Source: Streptomyces sp. NBS 14/10 (GTDB lineage: Bacteria > Actinomycetota > Actinomycetes > Streptomycetales > Streptomycetaceae). From it: a DNA stretch of 64,000 nucleotides. Each line of letters begins with the position of its first letter. Within the stretch, counting starts at the first letter, position 1. Shown here in pieces: positions 17,765-25,960 of this stretch. A program made the position numbers and the translations under genes. The notes beneath the pieces were generated by a model. That model had not been told where the DNA came from. It saw only the letters and a program-made list of their open reading frames with translations, and searched no databases. The stretch is from the NCBI RefSeq assembly GCF_002224125.1, contig NZ_NCSM01000013.1, forward strand, positions 65,396 through 129,395. The letters run 5' to 3'.

Positions 17765-19069
17765 TCAGCCCAGACCAGCCTCGCGGAACGCGTCGAGACT
17801 CGGGCGGATCACCGCCGTGGGCCCAGTCGTCGGGGCGACCGCGTCAAGCGTCTTGAGGCCGTCTCCGGTGTTGAGCACGACGGTGGTGAGGGTGGGGTCG
17901 AGCACCCCGTTCTCGAGCAGCTTCTTCGCCACGCCCAGGGTCACCCCGCCCGCGGTCTCCGCGAAGATCCCCTCCGTACGGGCCAGCAGCTTGATCGCGT
18001 CGACGACCTGCTCGTCGTTCACGTCCTCCACCGCCCCGCCCGTGCGGCGCGCGATGTCCAGCACATACGGCCCGTCCGCCGGGTTGCCGATGGCCAGCGA
18101 CTTGGCGATGGTGTTCGGCTTCTGCGGCCGCACCACGTCATGGCCGGCCTTGAAGGCGGTGGAGACCGGGGAGCAGCCCTCGGCCTGGGCACCGAAGATC
18201 TTGTACGGCTTGTCCTCGACGAGACCGAGCGCGATGAGCTCCTTCAGCCCCTTGTCGATCTTTGTGAGCTGCGAACCGGACGCGATCGGGATGACCAGCT
18301 GGTCCGGCAGCCGCCAGCCGAGCTGTTCGCAGATCTCGTACGCGAGGGTCTTGGACCCCTCCGCGTAGTACGGGCGGAGGTTGACGTTGACGAAGCCCCA
18401 GCCCTCGCCCGCCGGGTCGCCGATCAGCTCGCTGCAGAAGCGGTTGACGTCGTCGTACGTGCCCTCGATGGCGACCAGGTCGCCGCCGTAGATGGCGGCC
18501 ATGACGACCTTGCCCTGCTCCAGGTCGTGCGGGATGAAGGTGCAGGAGCGCAGGCCCGCGCGGGCGGCCGCGGCGCCGACCGCGCCCGCGAGGTTGCCGG
18601 TGGAGGAGCAGGAGAGGGTGGTGAAGCCGAAGGCGCGGGCGGCCTCGACGGCCTGGGCGACCACGCGGTCCTTGAAGGAGTGCGTCGGGTTCCCGGAGTC
18701 GTCCTTGATGTGCAGCTCGCCGGTCACCCCCAGCTCGCGGGCCAGGTTGTCGGCCTTCACCAGCTTGGTGAAGCCGGGGTTGATGTTGGGCTTGTCGGCC
18801 ACGTCCGCCGGGACGGGCAGCAGCGGGGCGTAGCGCCAGATGTTGTTCGGCCCGGCCTCGATCCGCTTGCGCAGCCCCTCGGGGTCGCCGGTCGGCAGGT
18901 CGTACGCGACTTCGAGCGGCCCGAAACACTCCACACAGGCGAAAATGGGGCCGAGGGGGAAACGCTCCCCGCACTCGCGACAGGACAGGGCGACGGCGGG
19001 GCCGAGCGAGACGGAGGAACCGGCAGAACCAGCGGATCCAGTAGAGCTTTCGACAGCTTGCACAGCCAT
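17765..19069 (-). CDS. thrC: Threonine synthase
   Basis: 434 residues from MAVQAVESSTG. ThrC is a PLP enzyme converting O-phospho-L-homoserine to threonine. The PLP lysine is K133 in NPTHSFKDRV; SSTGNLAGA binds the cofactor. An N-terminal zinc-ribbon-like CREC-x11-CVEC (C30, C33, C45, C48) is typical of the long bacterial class. AAAGGG precedes ATG 19069. The leader carries a SAM-I riboswitch, which links threonine synthesis to methionine/SAM status. moaD follows. Confidence 0.93.
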   Translation of the reverse strand: MAVQAVESSTGSAGSAGSSVSLGPAVALSCRECGERFPLGPIFACVECFGPLEVAYDLPTGDPEGLRKRIEAGPNNIWRYAPLLPVPADVADKPNINPGFTKLVKADNLARELGVTGELHIKDDSGNPTHSFKDRVVAQAVEAARAFGFTTLSCSSTGNLAGAVGAAAARAGLRSCTFIPHDLEQGKVVMAAIYGGDLVAIEGTYDDVNRFCSELIGDPAGEGWGFVNVNLRPYYAEGSKTLAYEICEQLGWRLPDQLVIPIASGSQLTKIDKGLKELIALGLVEDKPYKIFGAQAEGCSPVSTAFKAGHDVVRPQKPNTIAKSLAIGNPADGPYVLDIARRTGGAVEDVNDEQVVDAIKLLARTEGIFAETAGGVTLGVAKKLLENGVLDPTLTTVVLNTGDGLKTLDAVAPTTGPTAVIRPSLDAFREAGLG

Positions 19070-19111
19070 GGAGGCGAGGCCCTTTCTCCTCATCTTCCTC
19101 ACGGCGCATCT

Positions 19112-19230
19112 CGCCGCGAGCCGGAATTGGCACCTTCCCTAGCCGGGCCCCGCTTCGCGTGACGAATCAGGACTGGCTGGAGGGTTGCCGGGGCTTCAAC
19201 GGGCCGTTCCCTCTGCCCCTCTGGATGAGC
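19112..19230 (-). ncRNA. SAM-I (S-box) riboswitch in the thrC leader
   Basis: Read leftward, the conserved S-box segments occur in order: ATCCAGAGGGGCAGAGGGA (P2 with the kink-turn region), CCCGTTGAAGCCCCGGCAACC (J2/3-P3 core, 19 contiguous bases being GTTGAAGCCCCGGCAACCC), and GGTGCCAATTCC (J4/1 and the start of the P1 3' strand). CCGC/GCGG can close P1. It ends about 42 bases before the thrC start, so regulation could be through the ribosome site. An 8-bp hairpin (ACGCCGGC/GCCGGCGT, 19237-19255) lies just 5' of it. The remaining gap to 19404 would hold the divergent promoters. Confidence 0.9.
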
Positions 19231-19403
19231 GGTATGACGCCGGCCGAGCCGGCGTGTTTATCGCACGGGACCCCCGACATACAGCGGTCACGTGCGCTGT
19301 TCAAGACTGTAACCGAAGGCCCGGATGGTTGAGATAGTCGTCCGAAGCGCGAGATGGATCACAGCTGACGCGCGCGAAGCACAACGAGGCACAACAGGGA
19401 GGC

Positions 19404-20396
19404 ATGGCCGTGCTGGAAGAGGTCGAGCGCTGGCTGAAGGAGCGGTCCTGGTCCGCCGACGACCGTCCGCTGACGCGCCTGCTCGCCGCCAAGCGCGCCA
19501 CGGGCCGGACCGTGAGCGTCGTCCTGCCCGCCCTCAACGAGGAGGCGACGGTCGGCGAAATCGCCGCGGCCATCCGCCGCGAGCTGATGGGCGAGGCCGC
19601 GCCCCTGGTCGACGAGCTGGTGGTGGTGGACTCCGGGTCCACCGACCGCACCGCCGAGGTCGCCGCGGCGGCCGGGGCGAGGGTCGTGCACCGGGACTCG
19701 CTGCTGCCCGAGCTGCCGGCGCTGCCCGGCAAGGGCGAGGTGCTGTGGCGCTCGCTGCTGGCGACCAGCGGCGACATCATCTGCTTCATAGACGCCGACC
19801 TGCGCGAATTCGACGCCCGCTTCGTCTCCGGGATCGTCGGCCCGCTGCTGACCGAGCCGGACGTACAGCTGGTCAAGGGGATGTACGACCGGCCGCTCGG
19901 CCCTGAGTTCGACGGGCTCGCCTCCGGCAAGACCACAGGCCAAGGCGTCGGCCAGGGCGGACGGGTCACCGAGCTGGTCGCCCGGCCGCTGCTCAATCTG
20001 CACTGGCCGCGGCTGGCCGGTTTCGTACAGCCGCTCGGCGGTGAGTACGCGGCGCGCCGCTCGCTGCTGGAGCGGCTGCCGTTCCCCGTCGGATACGGGG
20101 TGGAACTCGCCATTCTCATCGACTCGCTGCACACGGTCGGGCTCGACGCGCTCGCCCAGGTCGACCTCGGCGTGCGCAGACACCGCCACCAGGACCCGCA
20201 GGCGCTCGGCCGGATGGCGGCCACGATCTACCGCACGGCCCAGCTGCGGCTGGCCCGCGGGCATCTGGTGCGGCCGCGGCTGACCCAGTTCGACCGGGGC
20301 GAGGCCGGTTTTGTGGCGCGGACCAGCGATGTGGACACGGAGGAGCGGCCGCCGATGATCGAGATCCCGGAGTACGTGGAGCGGCGGGCGGCGTGA
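19404..20396 (+). CDS. gpgS: Glucosyl-3-phosphoglycerate synthase (GT81)
   Basis: 330 residues. GpgS transfers glucose from a nucleotide sugar to 3-phosphoglycerate, the first step toward glucosylglycerate and, in mycobacteria, methylglucose lipopolysaccharide. The GT-A fold is shown by VSVVLPALNEEATVG, the DxD-type motif IDADLREF (near residue 132), and PLGGEYAARRSLLERLPFPVGYGVE. AGGGAGG precedes ATG 19404. The next gene is otsA, suggesting compatible-solute metabolism. Confidence 0.9.
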   Translation: MAVLEEVERWLKERSWSADDRPLTRLLAAKRATGRTVSVVLPALNEEATVGEIAAAIRRELMGEAAPLVDELVVVDSGSTDRTAEVAAAAGARVVHRDSLLPELPALPGKGEVLWRSLLATSGDIICFIDADLREFDARFVSGIVGPLLTEPDVQLVKGMYDRPLGPEFDGLASGKTTGQGVGQGGRVTELVARPLLNLHWPRLAGFVQPLGGEYAARRSLLERLPFPVGYGVELAILIDSLHTVGLDALAQVDLGVRRHRHQDPQALGRMAATIYRTAQLRLARGHLVRPRLTQFDRGEAGFVARTSDVDTEERPPMIEIPEYVERRAA

Positions 20397-20482
20397 CGCC
20401 CCCGGTCTTGTTGGGAGCCGCCGACAGGGGCAAGAAACCGCACGCACGTTTGCGCGACGCATGAGGTGGCTAGGTACGCGAC

Positions 20483-21943
20483 ATGGCCTCTGAGCACAGT
20501 GCTGCACAGGTCCTCGTCGCGTCCAACCGCGGCCCGGTCTCCTACGCCCTGCGGGAGGACGGTTCGCTCGACGCCAAACGCGGCGGCGGCGGGCTGGTCT
20601 CCGGTCTCAGCGCCATAGGGCCGGACGCCGGGGCCGTATGGGTCTGCGCGGCGCTGGGCGACGGCGACCGCGAGGCGGCCAGGCGGGCCGGGGCCGGGCA
20701 TCTGGACGCGGGCGACACCGGCGGGCAGCTGGTGCGGATGCTCGACATCGCGCCGGAGATCTTCGACGCCGCGTACAACGGCATCGCGAACTCGGTGCTG
20801 TGGTTCGTCCACCACCTGCTCTACCAGACGCCGCTCGAACCGGTCTTCGGCGCGGAGTTCCGCGCCCAGTGGGACGCCTACGAGGCGTACAACGCGGCCT
20901 TCGCGGACGCCCTCGCCCAGGAGGCCGCCGACGGCGCGGCCGTGCTGATCCAGGACTACCACCTGGCGCTGGTGCCGGGACTGCTCCGCGAGCGGCGGCC
21001 CGACCTGCGGATCGGCCACTTCTCGCACACCCCCTGGGCACCCCCGGACTACTACCGGCTGCTGCCGGACGATGTGGCGGCGGGCGTGCTGCGCGGCATC
21101 CTCGGCGGTGACCGCGCCGCGTTCCTCACCGAGCGCTGGGCCCTGGCCTTCGCCGACTGCGCCGCGGCGGTGCTCGGCGCGGAGGTGGTGCGGGACGGCG
21201 CGCGGCTGTCCGTGCGCCTCGACGGGCGCGAGACCCGGCTGGGCGTGCACGGCCTCGGCGCGGACGCGGACTTCCTGCTCCAGCGGTCGCGGGCCGCGGA
21301 CGTCGACGAGCGGCTGACGGCCCTGCGCGCGCAGATCGGCCCCGGGCGCAGAACCGTCGTCCGGGTGGACCGCACCGAGCTGTCCAAGAACATCGTCCGC
21401 GGGCTGCTGGCCTACCGGCGGCTGCTGGAGACCCGCCCCGAGTGGCGGGAGCGCGTGGTGCACATCGCCTTCGCCTACCCCTCCCGCCAGGACCTGGCCG
21501 TCTACCGCGACTACACGGAGCAGGTGCGGCTGCTCGCCGCCGGGATCAACGCCGAGTACGGCACGGAGGGCTGGCAGCCGGTCGCCCTCCATGTGAAGGA
21601 CGATTTCGCGCGGTCGCTGGCCGCCTACCGGCTGGCCGACGTGGCCCTGGTCAACCCGATCCGGGACGGGATGAACCTGGTCGCCAAGGAGGTGCCGGTG
21701 GTCTCCGAGCGCGGCTGCGCGCTGGTGCTGTCGCGGGAGGCCGGGGCGTACGCGGAGCTGGGCGAGGCCGCGCTGGTGGTCAACCCGTACGACATCGAGG
21801 CGACGGCGCGGGCGCTGCACGAGGCGCTGTCGATGGGGGACGGCGAGCGGGCGGAGCGTACGAAGCGGCTGGTGGCCGCGGCGACGGCGCTGCCGCCCGC
21901 GCAGTGGTTCCTCGCGCAGCTGCGGGAGCTGACGGAGGCCTGA
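20483..21943 (+). CDS. otsA: Alpha,alpha-trehalose-phosphate synthase (GT20)
   Basis: 486 residues. OtsA makes trehalose-6-phosphate from a nucleotide glucose and glucose-6-phosphate. Family motifs: VASNRGPV (start), GGGGLVSGL, WFVHHLLY, VLIQDYHLALVPG, IGHFSHTPW, VDRTELSKNI and NPIRDGMNLVAKE. It follows gpgS by 86 bases and faces otsB, with a strong terminator between. Confidence 0.93.
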   Translation: MASEHSAAQVLVASNRGPVSYALREDGSLDAKRGGGGLVSGLSAIGPDAGAVWVCAALGDGDREAARRAGAGHLDAGDTGGQLVRMLDIAPEIFDAAYNGIANSVLWFVHHLLYQTPLEPVFGAEFRAQWDAYEAYNAAFADALAQEAADGAAVLIQDYHLALVPGLLRERRPDLRIGHFSHTPWAPPDYYRLLPDDVAAGVLRGILGGDRAAFLTERWALAFADCAAAVLGAEVVRDGARLSVRLDGRETRLGVHGLGADADFLLQRSRAADVDERLTALRAQIGPGRRTVVRVDRTELSKNIVRGLLAYRRLLETRPEWRERVVHIAFAYPSRQDLAVYRDYTEQVRLLAAGINAEYGTEGWQPVALHVKDDFARSLAAYRLADVALVNPIRDGMNLVAKEVPVVSERGCALVLSREAGAYAELGEAALVVNPYDIEATARALHEALSMGDGERAERTKRLVAAATALPPAQWFLAQLRELTEA

Positions 21944-21960
21944 CGCCGGGGGTTCGGTGA

Positions 21961-21987
21961 GGGCCGCGGGTCCGCCGCCCGCGGCCC
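21961..21987. terminator. Bidirectional hairpin between otsA and otsB
   Basis: 10-bp perfect stem (21961-21970 with 21978-21987), 7-nt loop, between two converging genes. Confidence 0.65.
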
Positions 21988-22025
21988 GGAAAGGTCTGCC
22001 GCTCGCGCGGCTCACGCGGGGCTCC

Positions 22026-22892
22026 TCAGTGCCCGATCGCCCGGGCCAGGGCCGTCAGCAGGTCCACGACCCCCGCGGGGCCGTCGACCACCAGGTCGGC
22101 GCGCTGGGCCAGCTCGGTGACCTCGGTGCTGCCGCTGCACACCAGCACCCCGGGCACCCCCTGCGACCTGAGCCGTTCCACCGCCGCGAACGCGGCCAGG
22201 TCCCCCAGGTCGTCGCCCGCGTACAGCACCGCCGTGGCCCCGGTCTCCCGTACGTAGTCGGTGAGGGCGACGCCCTTGTCCATGCCCGGCGGGCGCAGTT
22301 CGAGCACCAGGCGGCCGGGCTCGACGATCAGCCCGTGCCGCTCGGCGAGATGGCGCAGCGGTTCGCGCAGCGCCTCGAAGGCGCCCTGCGGATCGGCGGC
22401 GCGGCGGGTGTGGACGGCGACGGCGCGCCCCTTCTCCTCCACGGTGGCGCCCACGGTGGCGCCGCCCGCGCCGCCGACCGCGGCGCCGACCTCGGCGAGT
22501 ACGTCCGGGAGTTCGGCCTGGGCCGCCGCGACGCCCGGGTGCGGGGGCGGGGCGGTGATCTCGCGGTCGGCGGCGTCCCAGCGCTCGGCGCCGTAGTGGC
22601 CGAGGACCACCAGATGGTCGAGGCCGTCGGTCTCGGCGAAGCCGCCGTACGCCACGGCGAGGGCGGCCGGACGGCCGGTGATCACCGCGACGGAGCGCAG
22701 CCCGGGGGCGAGCCGGGAGAGCGCGGGCGCGGCGCCGGGGTGGGCGCGCGCCTGGTCGGGGTCGGGGACGATATCGGCGAGGGTGCCGTCGAAGTCGAAG
22801 GCGGCGATGGCCTCTCCGGGCCGCTCGAGGATCGCCGCGAGGCCGTCACGGCCGGCCGCTGTCGTGGGTACGGGAAGAGGGTGGCTGCCCAT
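22026..22892 (-). CDS. otsB: Trehalose-6-phosphate phosphatase (HAD superfamily)
   Basis: 288 residues. HAD motif I is FDFDGTLADI (about residues 31-40), motif II VITGRP, motif III/IV KGVALTDYV and YAGDDLGDLAAF. It dephosphorylates trehalose-6-phosphate, completing the OtsAB route with the converging otsA. ATG 22892 gives the family-length protein. The 272 bases to the upstream DUF3263 gene hold nothing recognisable. Confidence 0.92.
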   Translation of the reverse strand: MGSHPLPVPTTAAGRDGLAAILERPGEAIAAFDFDGTLADIVPDPDQARAHPGAAPALSRLAPGLRSVAVITGRPAALAVAYGGFAETDGLDHLVVLGHYGAERWDAADREITAPPPHPGVAAAQAELPDVLAEVGAAVGGAGGATVGATVEEKGRAVAVHTRRAADPQGAFEALREPLRHLAERHGLIVEPGRLVLELRPPGMDKGVALTDYVRETGATAVLYAGDDLGDLAAFAAVERLRSQGVPGVLVCSGSTEVTELAQRADLVVDGPAGVVDLLTALARAIGH

Positions 22893-23164
22893 GCGGCCGA
22901 CCCTATCGCCGTGGGGGTGGGGAGGTGGGGCGGTCCGCGTCAGTGGCCGGTTCCGGGCCGGCGGCCGGTGCCCGGCGCCGACATCCGGCGCCGCTCCCGA
23001 CATCTGCGGCGGAACAGCCGGGCGCTGCGCGTCAGGCCGAACGGGGCGCACGAGGCGGTAGCGCGCCACGTACAGCGGAGTGTGGTGCGCCGGCTCTGGC
23101 ACGCTCGAGCCCGCGGCCGGGTCAAAGCGCGCACCCACCAGCCCGCGGCACACAGCGGCCCGCG

Positions 23165-23527
23165 TCAGCGGCGTTCGCGCCGCGCCGCGCGCACGCGGCG
23201 CAGCCGGTTGACGGTCACCGGGTCGTGGGCGAGGGCGCGGGGGTCGTCCAGGAGGGCGTTGAGGAGCTGGTAGTAGCGGGTCGGCGAGATGCCGAGCTGT
23301 TCGCGTATCGCGCGCTCCTTGGCGCCGGGCCCCGGCCAGCCGCGCCGCTCCACGGCGAGCACGGCCCGGTCCCGCTCGGACAGCCCGGCCGCCTCACGGG
23401 GCACCTCGGTCGCCTCGCCGGGCGCCCCGGCCGCGTCGCCGGGACCGGCCGCGTGTTCCTCCGCATGCCCGTCCTGGGACGGGCCTTGCTGATCGTGCTC
23501 GCCGTGCTGACCTTGCTCGCCTTGCAT
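23165..23527 (-). CDS. DUF3263 protein
   Basis: 120 residues. The first 50 are Gln/Glu/Gly/Ala-rich and disordered. The rest is the DUF3263 domain (LSERDRAVLAVERRGW, AIREQLGISPTRYYQLLNALLDDPRALAHDPVTVNRLRR), a compact HTH-like actinobacterial domain. Its ATG starts 2 bases after the stop of the sugar-binding lipoprotein gene, so the two are translationally coupled. A regulator role is inference. Confidence 0.85.
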   Translation of the reverse strand: MQGEQGQHGEHDQQGPSQDGHAEEHAAGPGDAAGAPGEATEVPREAAGLSERDRAVLAVERRGWPGPGAKERAIREQLGISPTRYYQLLNALLDDPRALAHDPVTVNRLRRVRAARRERR

Positions 23528-23529
23528 CG

Positions 23530-24810
23530 CTAGCCCGCCGAGGTCTCCAGCGCGTCGGCCTGGCGCTGGATCTCGCTGAGCACGCCCGCCGGGTCGCCGC
23601 CCTTGGAGACGACCGAACCGAGCTTCTTCTTCAGGTCCGACTGGACCGTCGCCCAGGACGTCTTGTCCACCGGGTAGAACTGCGCCGTCCCCAGCTCGTC
23701 GAGGAACTTCCACAGCCGCTTGTACTTGCGGTCCCCGCGCATCGCGGCGGATGCCTTGGTGGTCACCGGCAGCAGGTCGTACTTGCTGGTGAAGTCGAGC
23801 ACGTTCTGCTCGCTGTAGAGGAAGTCCAGGAACAGCCCGGCCTGCCGGCGGTTGCCGTTCTGCTTGAAGGCCATGACCCAGTCGGCGACGCCCATGGTGG
23901 CTCTGGACTTCCCGTCGCGGCCGGGCAGCGGCGCGGTGCCGTACTTGATGCCGTGGCCGTCCGCCTGCTGCATCAGGGTCGGGTGGCCGTTGAGCATGCC
24001 GACCTCGCCGCGCGTGAACGCGTCGAAGATGTCCTGGCGGTTGGTGCGCCCCGGGGCGTCGGGGCCGGTCAGGCCCTTGCCGACCAGTTCGTCGCGCACC
24101 CACTCCATGGTCTTGATGTTCTCGGTCGAGTCGATGGTGTAGCTGCCGTTGGCGTCGGCGTAGCCGCCACCGCCGCCGAGCATCCACATCAGGGCCTCGC
24201 CCTGCGACTCCTCGGGGCCGAGCGGCAGCCCGTAGGGGATCTTCACGCCGATCGCCTTGAGCTTGACGGCGGCGTCCTTGAGCTCGGCCCAGGTCTCCGG
24301 GACCGAGGTGACGCCGGCCTCGTCGAACAGCTTCTGGTTGTAGAAGAACAGCCGGGCGCTGGAGACGAAGGGCAGCCCGTACTGCACCCGCTTGACCTCG
24401 CCCGCCCGCGCGATCGACTCGATGAACCCGGCCTGGGTGGGGATGGAGAGCATCTGGTCGGCGCGGTAGAGCTTGCCCGCGGCGGCGAAGTCGGCGTACG
24501 CGCCGATCTGCGCGATGTCCGGGGCCTCGCCGCGCTTGACCATGTCGGCGAGCTTCTTGTCGATCTCGGTCCAGCTGAGGATCGTGACGTCGACCTTGAT
24601 GTTCTCGTGCTCGACCTCGAACGCCCTGGCCAGCTTGTCCCAGTACTTCTGGGAGCTGTTGGCCGAGCTGTCGCCGTAGTCGGCCGCCACCACTTTCAGG
24701 GTGACCTCGCCCGAGCCCGGGCTTTCGTTTCCACACGCCGTCAGCGCGGGCGCTATCGCCGCCGTCGCGGCCCCCGCCGCCGTCAGACCCAAGAACCGCC
24801 GACGCTGCAC
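23530..24810 (-). CDS. Extracellular sugar-binding lipoprotein (ABC transporter family 1)
   Basis: 426 residues. The N-terminus has a twin-arginine-like RRRFLG and a lipobox LTAC with C26, so a surface lipoprotein. The mature part is an SBP_bac_1 solute-binding fold (YYx-type hinge, PETWAELKDAAVKLKAIGV, WMLGGGGGYAD). No permease genes are adjacent. Its divergent partners are nagK-nagA and the shared region carries dre sites, so GlcNAc or chito-oligosaccharide binding is plausible; MsiK (52342) could power an associated permease. Confidence 0.88.
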   Translation of the reverse strand: MQRRRFLGLTAAGAATAAIAPALTACGNESPGSGEVTLKVVAADYGDSSANSSQKYWDKLARAFEVEHENIKVDVTILSWTEIDKKLADMVKRGEAPDIAQIGAYADFAAAGKLYRADQMLSIPTQAGFIESIARAGEVKRVQYGLPFVSSARLFFYNQKLFDEAGVTSVPETWAELKDAAVKLKAIGVKIPYGLPLGPEESQGEALMWMLGGGGGYADANGSYTIDSTENIKTMEWVRDELVGKGLTGPDAPGRTNRQDIFDAFTRGEVGMLNGHPTLMQQADGHGIKYGTAPLPGRDGKSRATMGVADWVMAFKQNGNRRQAGLFLDFLYSEQNVLDFTSKYDLLPVTTKASAAMRGDRKYKRLWKFLDELGTAQFYPVDKTSWATVQSDLKKKLGSVVSKGGDPAGVLSEIQRQADALETSAG

Positions 24811-24891
24811 TGCTCTTCCCCACCCTCGTGGATTGACTGTCCTCCTGGCCGGTCCCAGAAGGGTCGAGCGAGTCTGCCCCGCATACCTCCA

Positions 24892-24907
24892 CAGGGTCTA
24901 CACCATA
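24892..24907. promoter_or_regulatory. Weak dre-like site near the sugar-binding protein promoter
   Basis: The core GGTCTACACCA matches the dre core GGTCTAGACCA at 10 of 11 positions; the outer arms match poorly. It is 82 bases upstream of the lipoprotein gene start. Confidence 0.35.
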
Positions 24908-24978
24908 CGGATATCGCTTCGGTATCGAACTTCACCTTTACGCGAATAACCAGAGCCTATGCGACCCCCCTGACGGCG

Positions 24979-24994
24979 AGTGGACTAGACCTCT
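24979..24994. promoter_or_regulatory. dre site (DasR operator) upstream of nagK
   Basis: AGTGGACTAGACCTCT matches the published DasR consensus (AGTGGTCTAGACCACT form) at 14 of 16 positions. It is 28 bases upstream of the nagK GTG. DasR, a GntR repressor released by GlcN-6-phosphate, is known to control nagKA in Streptomyces. Confidence 0.8.
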
Positions 24995-25021
24995 CACGGT
25001 CGATCGCGCGAGACTGTCCCC

Positions 25022-25960
25022 GTGAAACACGTCATCGCCCTCGATGTGGGCGGCACCGGCATGAAGGCCGCCCTCGTGGGGGCGGACGGCTCGCTCCTCC
25101 ATGAGGACAGGCGGCCCACCGGCCGCGAGCGCGGACCGGAAGCCGTCGTCGCCACGATCCTCGACTTCGCCGCCGAGCTGCGCGCCATCGGCGAGCAGCG
25201 CTACGGCACCCCCGCCGCCGCGGCCGGGGTCGGCGTGCCCGGGGTCCTCGACGAGGACCGCGGCATCGCCGTCTTCGCCGCCAACCTCGGCTGGCGCGAT
25301 GTGCCGCTGCGCGCCCTGCTGGCCGAACGGCTCGCCGGGACGCCGGTCGCGCTGGCCCACGACGTACGCATGGGCGGGCTGGCCGAGGGACGGATAGGAG
25401 CCGGCGAAGGGGCCGACCGCTTCCTGTTCGTATCGGTGGGCACCGGTATCGCGGGGGCCATAGGCGTCCACGGACGCGTCGACCCCGGGGCCAACGGCTC
25501 CTCGGGCGAGATCGGCCACATCGTCGTACGGCCGGGCGGCCCGGCGTGCGGCTGCGGGCAGTTCGGCTGCCTGGAGACGCTTGCCTCCGCCGCCGCGGTG
25601 GGCCGCGCCTGGGCGCGGGCGAGCGGCGGCGACGCCGCGAAGAACGACGCCGCGGACTGCGCCAGGGCCGTCGAGTCCGGCGATCCGCGGGCGGTGGCGG
25701 TGTGGCAGGAGGCCGTGGGCGCGCTCGCCGACGGCCTGGTCACCGGGGTCACCCTGCTGGACCCCGGGGTGCTGATCGTCGGCGGGGGTCTGGCCGAGGC
25801 CGGGGAGACCCTGTTCGCGCCGCTGCGCACGGCGGTCGAGGAGCGGATCACGTTCCAGAAGCTGCCCACTATCGTCCCGGCGGCCCTCGGGGACACCGCC
25901 GGATGCCTGGGCGCGGGCCTGCTCGCCTGGGATCTACTCTCCACGGAGGTAAGCGCCTGA
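25022..25960 (+). CDS. nagK: ROK-family N-acetylglucosamine kinase
   Basis: 312 residues. The ATP-binding DVGGTGMK (residues 8-15), the catalytic region VALAHDVRMGGLAEG, the ROK signature GANGSSGEIGH, and the zinc motif CGCGQFGCLE are all present. It phosphorylates a hexose, most likely GlcNAc given nagA overlapping its stop. GTG 25022 has no ribosome site and may be leaderless. A dre site lies 28 bases upstream. Confidence 0.9.
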   Translation: MKHVIALDVGGTGMKAALVGADGSLLHEDRRPTGRERGPEAVVATILDFAAELRAIGEQRYGTPAAAAGVGVPGVLDEDRGIAVFAANLGWRDVPLRALLAERLAGTPVALAHDVRMGGLAEGRIGAGEGADRFLFVSVGTGIAGAIGVHGRVDPGANGSSGEIGHIVVRPGGPACGCGQFGCLETLASAAAVGRAWARASGGDAAKNDAADCARAVESGDPRAVAVWQEAVGALADGLVTGVTLLDPGVLIVGGGLAEAGETLFAPLRTAVEERITFQKLPTIVPAALGDTAGCLGAGLLAWDLLSTEVSA

